From Hedera helix (lineage: Eukaryota; Streptophyta; Magnoliopsida; Apiales; Araliaceae), in assembly GCA_947179155.2 (NCBI GenBank), contig OX359270.1, positions 17,767,556 to 17,831,555 of the forward strand: a stretch of 64,000 bases of DNA. The letters run 5' to 3'. Made by a program: the position numbers and the translations under genes. The notes below the pieces were generated by a model. That model was not told the origin of the DNA. It made no database searches and saw nothing but the letters and a program-made list of their open reading frames with translations. Shown here piece after piece: positions 32,991 through 44,951 of this stretch (within the stretch, counting starts at the first letter, position 1; every line of letters starts with the position of its first letter).

Positions 32991-33871
32991 AACAAAAAAA
33001 AGTATCATTTTTTATATTCAGTACGTTAAAATAATAAATGCACACAAAAATGAAGAGATTTGGTCTAAGGATAAAACTGATAGGTGATGATTGACTGAAA
33101 ATACTTAAAATTTTAAAATATATAAAAAGGAAAGAATCTACTAAGACATTAACATAAAAAAATTAATGATATTCAAATAAAATTTGATCTTAATCGTCTT
33201 TATGATAAAATTATTAATTTCAAAAAATTCTCCTTATTTTTATTTCGGTGGCCCACAATTATACAGAATTATTGAGGTTCTACGTCAACTACAATCGGTG
33301 AGAAAAAAGGAGGAACAAAATAGGTAAAATGGAAAAACTTGAACGGTTATTTTAGTCAAAGAAAAAATCAAGGCCCAAGACTCGTAGATCGAGAAGCTGA
33401 CTAATGTCTGAACAAACAAACAATACTTTGGTTGCTCCAGCTCCACTCTTTCAAAATACTTTCCTTCTACCTCTCTTTTTCACCTTTTATTGTAACTGGA
33501 AAAAAGTAGTATAATCTGATGACCAGAACCCTGGCCAAACCCTAGACTACTTTTTCCAAAATCCAAATCTCAGTCAAATCCCCCAAAATCATCCAATCTT
33601 TACAGGCCCATTCTTTTACGTATCAATTTCTTCCTGTAGCCCGTAAACCATTTTGAAAATCTGTGCAAAAAACACCCTCAAAGTCTGTAAATTTTCTTTG
33701 TTGGGAACTTCAGCAAAATCCCAATTTTCTTACTTGCACGTTCTTTTCACTCTATTTAGATTCTGCTCTTTGTGTTATATCTCAGCAAAAAAACCCATCT
33801 TTTTTTGATCCATTAATCTTCTTCACTGTCTTGGAAAACTCCCTTTTTCTCTCTCGTAGAAACTCCCCCAA
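32991..33871 (+). promoter_or_regulatory. Upstream region and 5' leader of the LysM gene
   Basis: AT-rich to about 33400, then pyrimidine- and C-rich with CTCTCTCG near 33851, as in plant 5' leaders. I cannot place a TATA box with confidence. No other gene seen. Confidence 0.35.
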
Positions 33872-36800
33872 ATGTCTAACCAAAACCCCATCGTTCTTCA
33901 TTACTACAATACTTTGTTCTTCATCAGCATCATTTTTCTTCTCTCCAATGTACCCCTCATAACCCCAAAATCTACCATTGAGCCCTGCTCAAATTCAGAT
34001 TCCTGCAACTCTTTACTAGGCTACACACTCTACACAGACCTTAAGGTCTCTGAAGTTGCCTCCCTTTTCCAAATTGACCCAATATCTCTCCTCACAGCCA
34101 ACTCCATTGACATCTCTTACCCAGATGTAGAAAACCACATTCTCCCCTCCCAACTCTTCCTCAAAATCCCCATTATCTGTTCTTGTATTGATGGCATTCG
34201 AAAATCTGTCTCTACCCATTTCAAAACACGCCCTTCCGACACTCTTTCCACCATTGCTGATTCAATTTACGGGGGTCTTGCATCGGCTGATCAAATTAAA
34301 GAGGCGAATTCGGTATCTGATCCTTCTGTGCTTGATGTTGGTCAGACCCTTGTTATCCCTTTGCCCTGTACTTGTTTTAATGGGACTGATAATAATTTGC
34401 CAGCAATTTATTTATCTTATGTGGTGAAATCTGTGGATACTTTGTCTGGGATAGCATCGAGATATATGACTACCATTACTGACCTTATGACTGTTAATGC
34501 CTTGGGGAGTACAGCTATTAAGGACGGTGATATACTTGCTATACCACTTTCAGGTAATTTTGGGCTCCCTTTTGTACGAAGCCTTTGTTTATATATGTAT
34601 TGGTTGTATTGTACAATTGATTATTTTCCTGGTTTTATCTGTCATTTGCAGTTGTATTTCCTGAAGCTCAATGCATCTTTCATTACTTTAGTGAAAAGTT
34701 GGATGTTATATATCATAAATAGTTATTATCGTAAGGTATCCTGCACTTCATGGTTTTAACTAGTGTAAACTGATCCATGTTTCATTGCATTATTATTTTG
34801 TTATTCTTGAATGCGGTTTATGAGGGAAAAATGCTTTACTGGAGAATCTTAACTAAAATTGCCATCTGGTAGGATGTGATAATAGTATCTTGAGTAAAAT
34901 TCAAAAAATCAGCTCTAGTTTACACCAATTCTTGAGTCACCACCTATATTCCGGAAACTATCGATTCACTATTTGTAGTTTCACATTTAGTTTCAAACTA
35001 CCTCATTTCTGTCTATTTTGACAGCAAGTGGATTCCACTTGCCAAAAAGCGAGTAAAGTGTTATCTACCAATAATAAATATTGTTTCAATGACTTTAATA
35101 CCCTCAAATCTCCCTCAAATTTAACAAAACATACCCTTCAAATGATTCTTCAACCATACAACCCAGAAAACACATAACCATAACCAGAAGAAGAAAAACA
35201 AACAAACAAATTAAATAAAAATCCCTCCATCATCACCACCAGTAGCTTCGATAGATGAAAGAAATGAAGAATTTTTTTTCTTCCTCAAAATTATGAAATT
35301 GTTTCCACCAAATGTACAACCTTGTTTAACATACTCATAAATTTAATATTTACACATGTTTAAAATTAAAAATATATTAATTTAAAATAATAAAAAAAAA
35401 GAAAAAAAATTCAAATTCACAACAATTATCATCCTCAATACCTCCATCTTTCCATGACAGCCACAAGCTTTAGCACTCAATGACTCAAAATGATTAATTC
35501 CACATCCTTGAACCCACACCATCATACCCCTCAATGTAGACCAATTCCAGCCCCAATTTGACCATCATCATCCCTATATACCCTAATTCAAGCTCTTCCA
35601 AATCATGAATATAACTAAGCCCCCATCGCCACCATCCTCGACCACTTCAAATTGATACAACCACCATCCATATTTTTCTACAGAACCTAAACTCAATTTT
35701 ATACCCCAACCATAGTTGTGAAATCGTGAATTGTATTGTGTATCGAACTCCCCCTCTCCCGTATCATGTTTTATGTATTGTATCGTGAATCATATCATAA
35801 GATACGGAAACAAAATAAAAAATGTAGTAATATATATTTAAACAAATAAAACACAAGCTTGACTATATATAAAAGTAGTCAAGTAAATATTATTATAGAG
35901 TAAAAATAAATTTTAAAGTTAAACAGTAGCTAAAATACTCTAAATTGATTTATTAGATATTATTTTAGTAATCTTTATAGAGTAACGAGAGAGAACGAAA
36001 ATTCAGATTCACCTTTAATCTATAAAATAAAAGAGAATAATTTAAATTAACAAGTGAAAATTTATATATCTGCTTATAAAGAGTAACATTTTTAATTGGA
36101 TATTATACTCTAAAAAGTGATTAAAAGCTTATGAAGAGTTGTAGAATATGTTTGTGCTATAAATCTCTTTAATTAAAATGTTAAAATACTTAAAGTTTTG
36201 TTTTTAGTCTTTTGGATCTACATGAAACTTTTTTAAGTTGGTTGCTTTTAAAAGTATCGCGCATTATCGTATCGTAAGAATCGTAAGATACGGTATGATT
36301 TTAGATTTTCCCGGCGATACGTATCGAATTTTCACCGTATCGTATCGTATCGTAAGATACATTTCGCGTATCGTAAAATTCTGACAACTATGACCCTAAC
36401 AACCAGATTCAAAAAAGAGAAGGGGAAAAAAAAAGAAAAAGAAAAAGAAGATGAAAATGAAACTCTAACCCCTTTAAGATGAACAAGACGAGTAGAGGCT
36501 TGGGTGTTGGCGCTGCGATTGACAGCGATGATGGGGGGCTGCGATCGATGGTGACGATGAGGGATTCAATCGGCGGTTGCGATGAGGGAAGGTTTGGCCA
36601 CGAATCTGCTTGCAACAGTGAAGACTAGGAACGGTTTGTGACATTTGATTTCTTCAATTTATTTGTAATTGTTTTTATTTTTTAAGTTTTAGTACACCTG
36701 TATGTGTGTATATATATATATTTAAATAGACAATTATTTATGTAGTACATACATATTGTATGCGCCTAATTTATTTTTTAAAACTGATTTTCTATTTTTT

Positions 36801-38623
36801 TTTTTTTTAGGACTTAATGACCCTAAAACATAATTATAAACTTATTTATTTTATATTCCATATGCCATGTGTCATTTTTGGGTCATCAAGTTAACTTAAT
36901 TTAATATTGTTTGTCTGTATTAGAGATGTTTAAAAGAAATAAAATTAAGAAAATGTTATTGAGTTAAATAATATAAGAAGGGTATAAGAGTCTTTAAGCA
37001 CAAAAGTTAAAGGCGTTAGGTCAAAATCGTTAATTGGTGCCGTTGTGGTATTGAATATTAAATCACAGATGGTGATTTGATAGTTTCCAGACCACAAGTG
37101 GTGACTCAAGAATTGGTGTAAACCATAGGTGGTGTTTTGAATTTTACTATAGTATCTTTATATTGGAATGTGAAACTGTATTGTTAATTTATTAAATAAT
37201 TAGCTGCCACTCCTTAGTACATGTTAGAGTTTAACAAATGCGATTTATATAGAATTACTCAGTTTAAATATTGATATGTTTGGTATGCCATGGATTTTCA
37301 GCTTGTCCATCTACTTTTCCTAGATATGCCTCAGATTATGCCTTGATGGTGCCAAATGGAAGCTATGCTATCACTGCAAGTCACTGTGTACAATGCAGTT
37401 GTGTGTCTGGGAGTCGCAAGTATTGAGCAACTTTAATTGTATTTTATTTTATATAACTTGTTTTGGTCTTCTTGTAAATGTTTCCTTTATGTAAATTGGA
37501 TACTTCTGTTAATCGACTTGAACATGCATTTCCATGCAGTTTATATTGCATGCCAGCGTCATTGGCAGTTTCTTGTTCTAGCATGCAATGCCGAAACAGC
37601 AATCTTATGCTTGGAAATGTTACAATGCAACAGAGTAGTGCTGGCTGCAATGTTACTTCTTGTAGCTATGGAGGATTTGTCAATGGAACCATTGTCACTG
37701 CGTACGCTTCTCAATTAATTCTTTCTAAAATCCCCCACCCCAGTTTCTTTAGATTGTAATTCTGCTATTCATACACATTATGGTTCCCTCAATTCTTCTC
37801 TGTTTTCCCTGCAGGTTGTCCACATCTCTCCAACCTCGATGCCCAGGTAAGCTTTTATCCAGTGCTAATCATTTAGGGGTATTTAAATAATACTTGAAAA
37901 CCAAAATCATTCATGTCTTGGATATTTTGGAGGGGCTATTTCTCTATGTAGTGCTGTAGGAGGCAGATGACAGTTTTCCGAGCCCGATTTCTGTTATTCC
38001 ATGGATTATGGTGGTTGTCGGATCACTTCTGTGGCGAAAGCATGTAAAACATGACTTTATGATGTACCTGATTATATTATTTTGGGTGTTAAAGCACTTC
38101 ATTTTCCAATGCATTTAAAGTTTTAAGTAATCATTATGGCAACATCATTATGTTTGTTTCTTGTTGAACCCCTTTAAAATATGATTAAATTGGAAACACC
38201 TGTCCAATGCTGTTTCTAACAATTCTATGGAACTTAAATATACATCAAAGAAACTATAAGCTTAAACCTCTGTTCTGTTTTTCAACTTCTTAATCTTGTT
38301 AGATTTTACAATCGTTGTTGTGTACTTGATTGTTGAATATGACAGGTCCGCAGCAGTTTCCTTCACTTACAGCTCCACCTACTGTAGTAAGCCCCACTTC
38401 ATTATTTGCTCCAGCGCCTTCACCTTTTCAATCTGGTGGTCCTGCAACAACGATTCCAAAGTCCACGGTGCCGGCATCTGGGTCGGGTTTTGGATTTCCC
38501 CCCATGACTGGTCCAAGTGGAAGCGTTTCTAGTGCTTCCTCCATGGGGAATACATTAGCCAGTTTTCCAATTGCATTTGTCGTGACTTTGTTTTTCAAGG
38601 CGGTGGCATCAATCTCTTTGTAA
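33872..38623 (+). CDS. LYM1: LysM domain GPI-anchored protein, LYM1/LYM3 type, five exons, frameshift in exon 2
   Basis: In Arabidopsis LYM1 and LYM3 bind bacterial peptidoglycan outside the plasma membrane and act with CERK1 in immunity. Exons: 33872-34553, 37303-37419, 37540-37701, 37815-37846 and 38346-38623, all with GT-AG introns. Residues 1-31 are a signal peptide; three LysM-like units lie at about 50-101, 114-164 and 181-226, separated by Cys-X-Cys pairs at 103-105 and 166-168. Exon 2 restores YASDYALMVPNGSYA and a third CSC; exon 3 gives LYCMPASLAVSCSSMQCRNS; exon 5 is Pro/Ser-rich with a hydrophobic GPI-anchor tail. Total length near 423 aa would match the family. As written, exon 2 is one base short at 37317-37323, so translation stops at 37344-37346 after 241 residues without the anchor. 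This is a sequence error, a null allele, or a new pseudogene. LYM1 and LYM3 cannot be told apart here. Confidence 0.9.
34892..37148. mobile_element. Mutator-like element in LYM intron 1
   Basis: About 2,257 bp flanked by ATAGTATCTT at 34882-34891 and 37149-37158. Both ends carry long inverted repeats of about 80-90 bases sharing AGTAAAATTCAAAA, GTTTACACCAATTCTTGAG and GGAAACTATC. Long terminal inverted repeats with a 9-10 bp duplication are the Mutator-like signature. It fills most of intron 1; without it the intron would be about 480 bp. It has no transposase. It contains C- and G-rich patches (35440-35690, 36480-36600) that do not look like the rest and may be captured host fragments. Confidence 0.75.
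35711..36392. mobile_element. hAT-type MITE nested in the Mutator-like element
   Basis: 682 bp with ends CATAGTTGTGAAATCGTG and, on the minus strand, CATAGTTGTCAGAATTTTAC. The flanks ACCCCAAC (35703-35710) and ACCCTAAC (36393-36400) agree at seven of eight bases. The subterminal parts repeat CGTATCGTAT / ATACGATACG words. Confidence 0.7.
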
Positions 38624-39699
38624 TTTTGCTGATTGATTGTTTACCTAGATAGTGGAATTTTGAGTTGGTTGATTTATTACATCCAGTCAGGTCCCACATG
38701 TTTGTTGTAAGTAAACCTTTATCCATTTCTTTCATTAGACCTGATTTTGGATGTAGTCATTCTATTGATTTCTTTTCTGTTGTAGTTTTTCCTTCTTCAT
38801 TTTGTACCTTGAGATAGGAGTTGCCCCTTTCTATGATGTTTTCCTGTGACTAGTATTTAATTTTAGAAGATTGGCTGATGTCCGTATCGTTACAAACACT
38901 GCATCAAATATAATTCTGATTCTGGATAATATCTGATAATCGAACTAAGATCTAGCATACCTTCTGTTTCTTTCTCCGTTTGGTCTGAGTTCGGGAAGTA
39001 TCTATGTAGCTGGTTATCTTGCTCAGTTAGAGTCAGTACTCTAATGTGGATTTGCTTTTTTACCCCCATTTTCCCAATATTCTGGGATATTTGAGCACGG
39101 AAATGATTACCCTTTCGCAATTTTAGAATGAAAATTGAGCAGCTGTGTTTGTTTCACCAGAAAGGTTGATTTATTTTGGTTGAAACTTACTTGCTTTGCC
39201 TGTTTCATCGTTTTTGATCTACTTATATCAATGAAGGCTTACTCATATGTCAAATCTTCTCTTCCATGACTTGTTACAGAAGAATAGAATCAGGAGCTTA
39301 GTTTTGTTTTTCTTGTTCAAAGGAGGGCTCATAGCTTTAAGAGCATGTATTTTGGTAGAAACTTGCCTGGCCTGTTTTAATCCCTCAGGGTTTCTTATTT
39401 TGAGTTGGTTATAATTTCCCCCCGTATGTTTTATCCTCTCTAAAACCCCTTCTTTCTTTTTGAGTCAGGAGGATGAGGAAGGAACCGGCAAAGGATGAGT
39501 GGAAAGGTTGGAAAAGGATATTAACGGACTTGGCTTCCTCCAAGTCCACTTTACCCTCCAGTTCTATACAATACACCAAATAACCGTGTTTAAAAAAAGT
39601 ATGGTAGAAATCAACCTGTCATTTCATTTATAATATCGAGCCGTATCGTTGGTCCAGATTGATAGAAAAAGAAGAGCATTTTCCATTAAAATTTTAATG
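38624..39699 (+). other. 3' flank of the LysM gene
   Basis: Contains the 3' untranslated region, extent uncertain. No second gene recognised up to the gypsy element. The piece 39480-39560 has an inverted pair (GGACTTGG / CCAAGTCC) that could fold. Confidence 0.35.
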
Positions 39700-39704
39700 G
39701 TTGA

Positions 39705-42330
39705 TGTAAGACTTCGACTTTTATTGAATTTATTTAATTTTTTTTTATATATATTTTTTGAAACAATAATTAGTTAAATTGACAAAAGTTAAAGTTAAGG
39801 ATGTTACATGTAAATTATATTATATCGGTGAATATTTGATTTTTCGGAAAATATTCGTTTTGTCAAGAAATATTCGATCCGTACTACGGTATCATAATAA
39901 TCAATCATTAGTGGACCCCATAGTGAAATATTGTCGGATATAGAAAAGACAGAAGTAACATTTTTAAATAAAAATGATCAACGGTACTATCACTTTTAGC
40001 TGTTAAAATATCCGGTAATAAAAGAATAGTAACATACGGTATTTTATGGTAATTTACTGTAGAACATGGTATTCTACAGTAGCACACAGTATTGCACAAT
40101 AGCACACGATATTGTACATTGTCTCAAATTATTAATCTGATAAAGTTACTATTGCACTGCATTCATTAATAATTGTTGTTATACAGTATATTACATCATT
40201 GAATCAATAATTGTCACAATAGTAAATGCACCTCATCGAACCAATAATTGTTATTACACTGTAGTTTATATTATTGAATCAATAATTACTATTGCACTGT
40301 AGTTTATATTATTGATCCAATAATTGTTACAGTACCTCATATACTGTATTAAACTAATAATTATCACAATAACATGTTCTTACATTATTTTTGAATTATT
40401 GTTATCACTATTATAATATTACTTTAACTAATATATTCCATGTACTCCTTTTTTCATTGGATAGTAGGAAAAAATGGAGAAAAGAAAATTAGAAATGAGT
40501 GAGAAAAGTTATCTGATTATAATAAAGTTATTTGTTTTATTAGAATATAATATATAAAGTTATTTATTTTATTAAAATATAAAATATAAAGTTATTTGTT
40601 TTATTATAAAATCTTATAATATAAAGTTTTGTTTTTATTAGTATAATTTTTCAAAACTGGCGTACTATATTTTGTTGGTGTGCTAAACTTACTGGTGTGC
40701 CAAGCAAGATTGTACAAATTGATGTGCCACCCACCGCACACCCACTTTTTCTTTTATCAAATCGAGTGTGCGCTCTCTTCCTATAAATAGGTTACTCGAT
40801 TGAGTAACTAAGCACACACATTTCTCTTCTCTTACTGATATATTGAGAGTATACTTCGAGTATAGTAAGATTACTCTGAATGTTGGTAAAGTCAAAAGGA
40901 GTGCAATAATTTTTCAAGTGAGTTTTTTCTTTAAAAGTAATATTTGCACAAATACTTACTTTACACGGTTTTCACAAATCTTCTTTTGTAAGACTCTTTC
41001 TTAAGAAGATGCATTTTGAAAAACTTCATTTGTAAGATTTTATTTTGAAATATTATTTCAAAAATTATTTTGAAGTTATTATAAATTATTTTATATACTA
41101 CACAGATTTATATTATATAAACACTTTTGATAATTTCATAGTGTACGAGTTATTGTACACCATGAAATTTATATATGGTAGTTACTAATTATATTAAAAA
41201 TATTAGGTTGATCCATTACATTTAAAGTAGTCACTTTTCATGTGATAAAGTAAGGGATATCATTTTCTTTCATACTCTTAAACTTATTATGATAAGTATT
41301 ATTCGGTAAAATTCCTGAAAAGATTATATGTTCATTAATAGTTTGTACTTCATTTAATATCATTTCACGTGAATCTTCCTATTTATCTGATCATTTCTAT
41401 TGAACTTTAACAGTTATTTTTGAACTATGAATTTTGAATATCATTCTTAAATTTGACTCCACATTATGTTGACAATTTGGACATTATTTGACTTTGGACA
41501 AAGTAAAATTTGTAAACCTCAAATGTCTATTGTTTATCATATTATTTTATTTATTCTGTTCATCATTTATATCACTGTTATCTATTCTAATCATCAAAAA
41601 TCAAGTTGTTATGAATATTTTTGACCTGGGTACAAAGATAATATAATTGATGAATATCTGTGGTCTGGGGCACAGATGATATGATTGGTGAATGTCTTTG
41701 GCCTGGTGCAAAGACGATATTATTGTTGAGTGTCTTTTAGGGCACGTGGTGAAAGTTCTCTTTAGTCCGGGACAAAGAAGAACTGTTGTTTGGCATGATC
41801 ATGACCAGTGGTATTTCAGATGATAAAAGTTGTTGATGATTTTTATAAAGAAAAAAAAAGTTAGTAGACATCATAGTCTACATGATTTTTCGAATGAATT
41901 GCTTATTCTACTGCACATATTTGTTGAAGACTTATTGTCTATTATATTCTGTTATTCCGCTATAGTTATTGATTTAAAATTTATTTTCTAATATATTCTA
42001 TTAAGAACTCATCACTGTTTAAGACTATTGATAATTTATTCATCATTATCTTAGTCATGATATTTTTTACTAGGCTATTTGAGTTTACCCTTTCCTTTTT
42101 GTTCCATTGTTCTTCAACATGAGATGAGAGAGTAGCTGAATCTAGTCGAAAAATGGAGTGAAAGTCCGAGTGATAGCTGTAGTAGTCTTCACATGTTGTA
42201 AAATAGTGTATTAATAATAGTGAAAACTTAGTTTTATATTATTAAACACTGTATTATTGTATTGTAAACGTGTTGTGTATTTTGGCGACTCAAGTTTGGG
42301 CTGTGTAGGCTCGAATTTGGGGGCGTCACA
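39705..42330 (+). repeat. 5' LTR of the gypsy element (2,626 bp)
   Basis: TGTAAGACTTCGACTT to GGGGGCGTCACA. It matches the inverted solo LTR at 26876-29860 at both ends, including a stretch of repeated CGGTATT-type words at 40030-40130 (ACAGTAGCACACAGTATTGC) that corresponds to 29460-29540 there. Confidence 0.85.
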
Positions 42331-42332
42331 GT

Positions 42333-42340
42333 TGGTATCA
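42333..42340 (+). other. Primer binding site of the gypsy element
   Basis: TGGTATCA two bases after the LTR, a decayed initiator tRNA-Met site (followed by AAAC in place of GAGC). Confidence 0.6.
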
Positions 42341-42526
42341 AAACTTAGGGATACGGTCTTTAATGGAGATCTAGGGTTAGAACTAGGAGGGGAGAGATGA
42401 ATATAATCAGTCATTAGTGTGTTCAACCTAAATTAATTTTTGTTATCTAATCAGTCGGTTTGAATGCCACACGAAGTGGCGAGTCAATTTGTTTAACTAA
42501 CATTTATTTTGTGACCACAATTAAGA

Positions 42527-43600
42527 ATGGCATCCGAAAATCAGGAAATGAACTATCTAATGCCCGAGGAAAATGTGGCCGAGAACTAGGAAGCTACAAA
42601 TAATCCTTCTATAGCCTCGAAAAATAACGCGGGTGACTATGTAAATTATGATGATTTCTTTAGAAGCTTCATACAATTTATACAGAATAGGAGAGGAACT
42701 CCTATCGGTGGAAATGCTTGCAATGCTTGATTGTCAAGCAATTCAAGGTGTTAGGACCACCTTAGTTTCATAGAAAGCCGGACCCCACTCAAGGCAGAGG
42801 CGTGGATCAAAGAGATGATAAAGATATTTGATGTTCTGCATTGCGCTGACGATCAAAAGGTTCCATTCGCCACCTTCATGTTACGAGGAAAGGCGAACCA
42901 TTAATGGAAAGCGATAAAACGTACCCATCACTTGGCACTCGAGATGTCCAGGACAGAGTTTCAGAAATTGTTTAACGATAAGTACTTTCCAGAAAATATC
43001 TGCTATATGAAGGAGGTAGAGTTTATTAAGCTAGAGCAAGGGAATGTGACTGTCTCACAGTACAAGGACAAGTTTGTCGAGCTATCTCGATTTGCGCCCC
43101 ATTTGGTAGACAACGAAGCGCACATAAGTTAAATGTTTTTGAGAGGTTTGAAACCGAAAATTTGTCGACATCTCATTTCTCATAAATTTAATCTATATTT
43201 AGATATTATGGATAGGGCTCAAACAATGGAGCTAGAAAATGAAACACTGCAACTAGGAGGCAATGATCGACATAGAGAAAGAAATTATAGCAACAACAAC
43301 AATCAAGGCCAAAAATGATAACCATTTCGGAGGTAATCTAGGCCCAAAAAATAGAAGAAGGGAATCAGGCGGGAACAATTTTAAGAGAAAAAGATTCGAC
43401 AATGATTACGGAAGGGCATCGACATCAGCATCAACACCGGTACCAGTTCCAAAGGGAGGGGATCGACCACCAGTGAGATGTTACAAATGTGATCAGGAGG
43501 GTCATATCAGCCCGAATTGTAATTAATAGTCCAAGTTATGTTACAGTTGTGGAAAGGAAGGTCACATAGTGTGATTTTCTCCTGTTACAAAATCAAGTCC
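42527..43600 (+). pseudogene. Ty3/gypsy gag remnant with CCHC zinc knuckles
   Basis: ATG at 42527 opens MASENQEMNYL. The gag core is clear (KVPFATFMLRGKANH, TEFQKLFNDKYFPE, LEQGNVTVSQYKDKFVELSRFAP), followed by a basic Asn-rich linker and the zinc knuckle CYKCDQEGHISPNC at about 43480-43521. A second knuckle, CYSCGKEGHIV, is cut by a stop at about 43571. At least seven stops and some frame changes interrupt the frame. Confidence 0.8.
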
Positions 43601-43699
43601 AACTACAAAGATGACCTCAAAAGTTAGCACGGACAAGAAAAAATTTGTGGTTCAAGGGAGAGCTTTTGTTATGACATCATAAAGGCACGAAACCCGAAC

Positions 43700-44010
43700 G
43701 AGGTGATAACCAGTAAGCTACTCATAAACTCTTGTGAAGTTTATGCCCTGCCAGATACTAGCTCTACTCATTCTTTTATCTCACCTGTATGTGCTCAACG
43801 TTTAAACTTGATCCCTGAAAACTTATACTTTAACTTATCAGTTGAAACCCCATTGGGAGAAATAGCTATTACATCTACTGTATATAAATATTTTTTAGTT
43901 CAAATCAATAACCTCACATTACCCATTGACCTTATTTTTTTGGAAATACATGAATTTGATGTGATTTTAAGAATTGATTAGTTGACTACCCATCATGTTA
44001 AAATTGATTG
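43700..44010 (+). pseudogene. Retroelement aspartic protease remnant
   Basis: NSCEVYALPDTSSTHSFISP is the usual active-site region, but the catalytic D-T-G reads D-T-S. The C-terminal part (IDLIFLEIHEFDVILRID) is recognisable and then a stop occurs where the usual GMDWL motif would be. Confidence 0.7.
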
Positions 44011-44156
44011 TTTTCATAAGTTTTCATATTCCTAATTAACATGTCATGCAAATTCAAGCAACTAAACCATTGAAATTAATACCTGTTATTTCTAGCCAAT
44101 AAACCATTCGTTTATTAAAAAATGAATGTCAAGCCTTTTTAGCTTATGTCATTGAT

Positions 44157-44946
44157 TTGAACAAAAATACGTTAAACATGAATGATATTCCCATTGTTAA
44201 TGAGTTTTTTGACGTTTTTTTTGAGGAATTTCCTGGCTTACCCCCAAATCGTGAAATTGAATTATGTATTGATCTTGAACCCAGTACTAAGTCTATTTTC
44301 AAAGCTCCATACCGAATGACTCCCATTGAACTTCGAGAGTTAAAAGTCCAACTACAAGAATTGTTGGATACTGGTTTTATACGTCCGAGTGCATTGCCTT
44401 GGGGTGCTCATGTTCTTTTTGTCAAGAAGAAGGATGAGAGTATAAGACTGTGTATTGACTACCGAGAGTTGAACTATGTCACCATACAAAATAGGTACCC
44501 TTTACCTTGAATTGATGACATATTTGAGTAATTATATGGTACTCAATATTTTTCGAAGATTGATCTCCGTTATGGATATCATCATTAAAGGTTAAAGTTG
44601 AAGACATTCCAAAGACTGCTTTCAGAACTCGTTACGGGCATTATGAGTTCTTAGTCATGCCTTTTGGACTAACCAATGCTCCTACAGCTTTTATGGACAT
44701 GATGAACCGAATATTCAAGGAATATTTGAATCATTTTGTGTTTGTTTTTATTAATGAAATTCTCATATACTCTAAGAGTCGTGAGGATCATAAACAACAC
44801 TTGAGATTGATATTCCGAAAGCTACGTGAGAACAAGTTGAAGAAGTACAAGTTCTGGCTGGAGGAAGTTACGTTCCTTGGGCATGTGATTTTTAGTTAGG
44901 GAATATCAGTTGGCCCTACGAAGATCGAGGCAATATTAAATTGGGA
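44157..44946 (+). pseudogene. Ty3/gypsy reverse transcriptase remnant
   Basis: Shows FPGLPPNREIE, PYRMTPIELRELKVQLQELL, VKKKDESIRLCIDYRELN, then a frameshift, then MPFGLTNAPTAFMDMMNRIF. The catalytic box, normally Y-V-D-D, reads F-I-N-E at about 44749-44760, so both metal-binding aspartates are lost. The region ends in ILNWEQ at the solo LTR insertion. Confidence 0.85.
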
Positions 44947-44951
44947 GCAAC

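Noticed and set aside
36409..36615. Minus-strand frame of 68 codons inside the intron element
   Set aside because: Composed of Ser/Pro and Phe/Leu runs from a simple sequence; no family resemblance, and no transposase motif.
33872..38623. Assignment to LYM2 / CEBiP (chitin-binding)
   Set aside because: The spacing and motifs (TIEPCSNSDSCNSLLGYTL, SDYALMVPNGSYA, LYCMPASLAVSCSS) follow the LYM1/LYM3 group, not LYM2.
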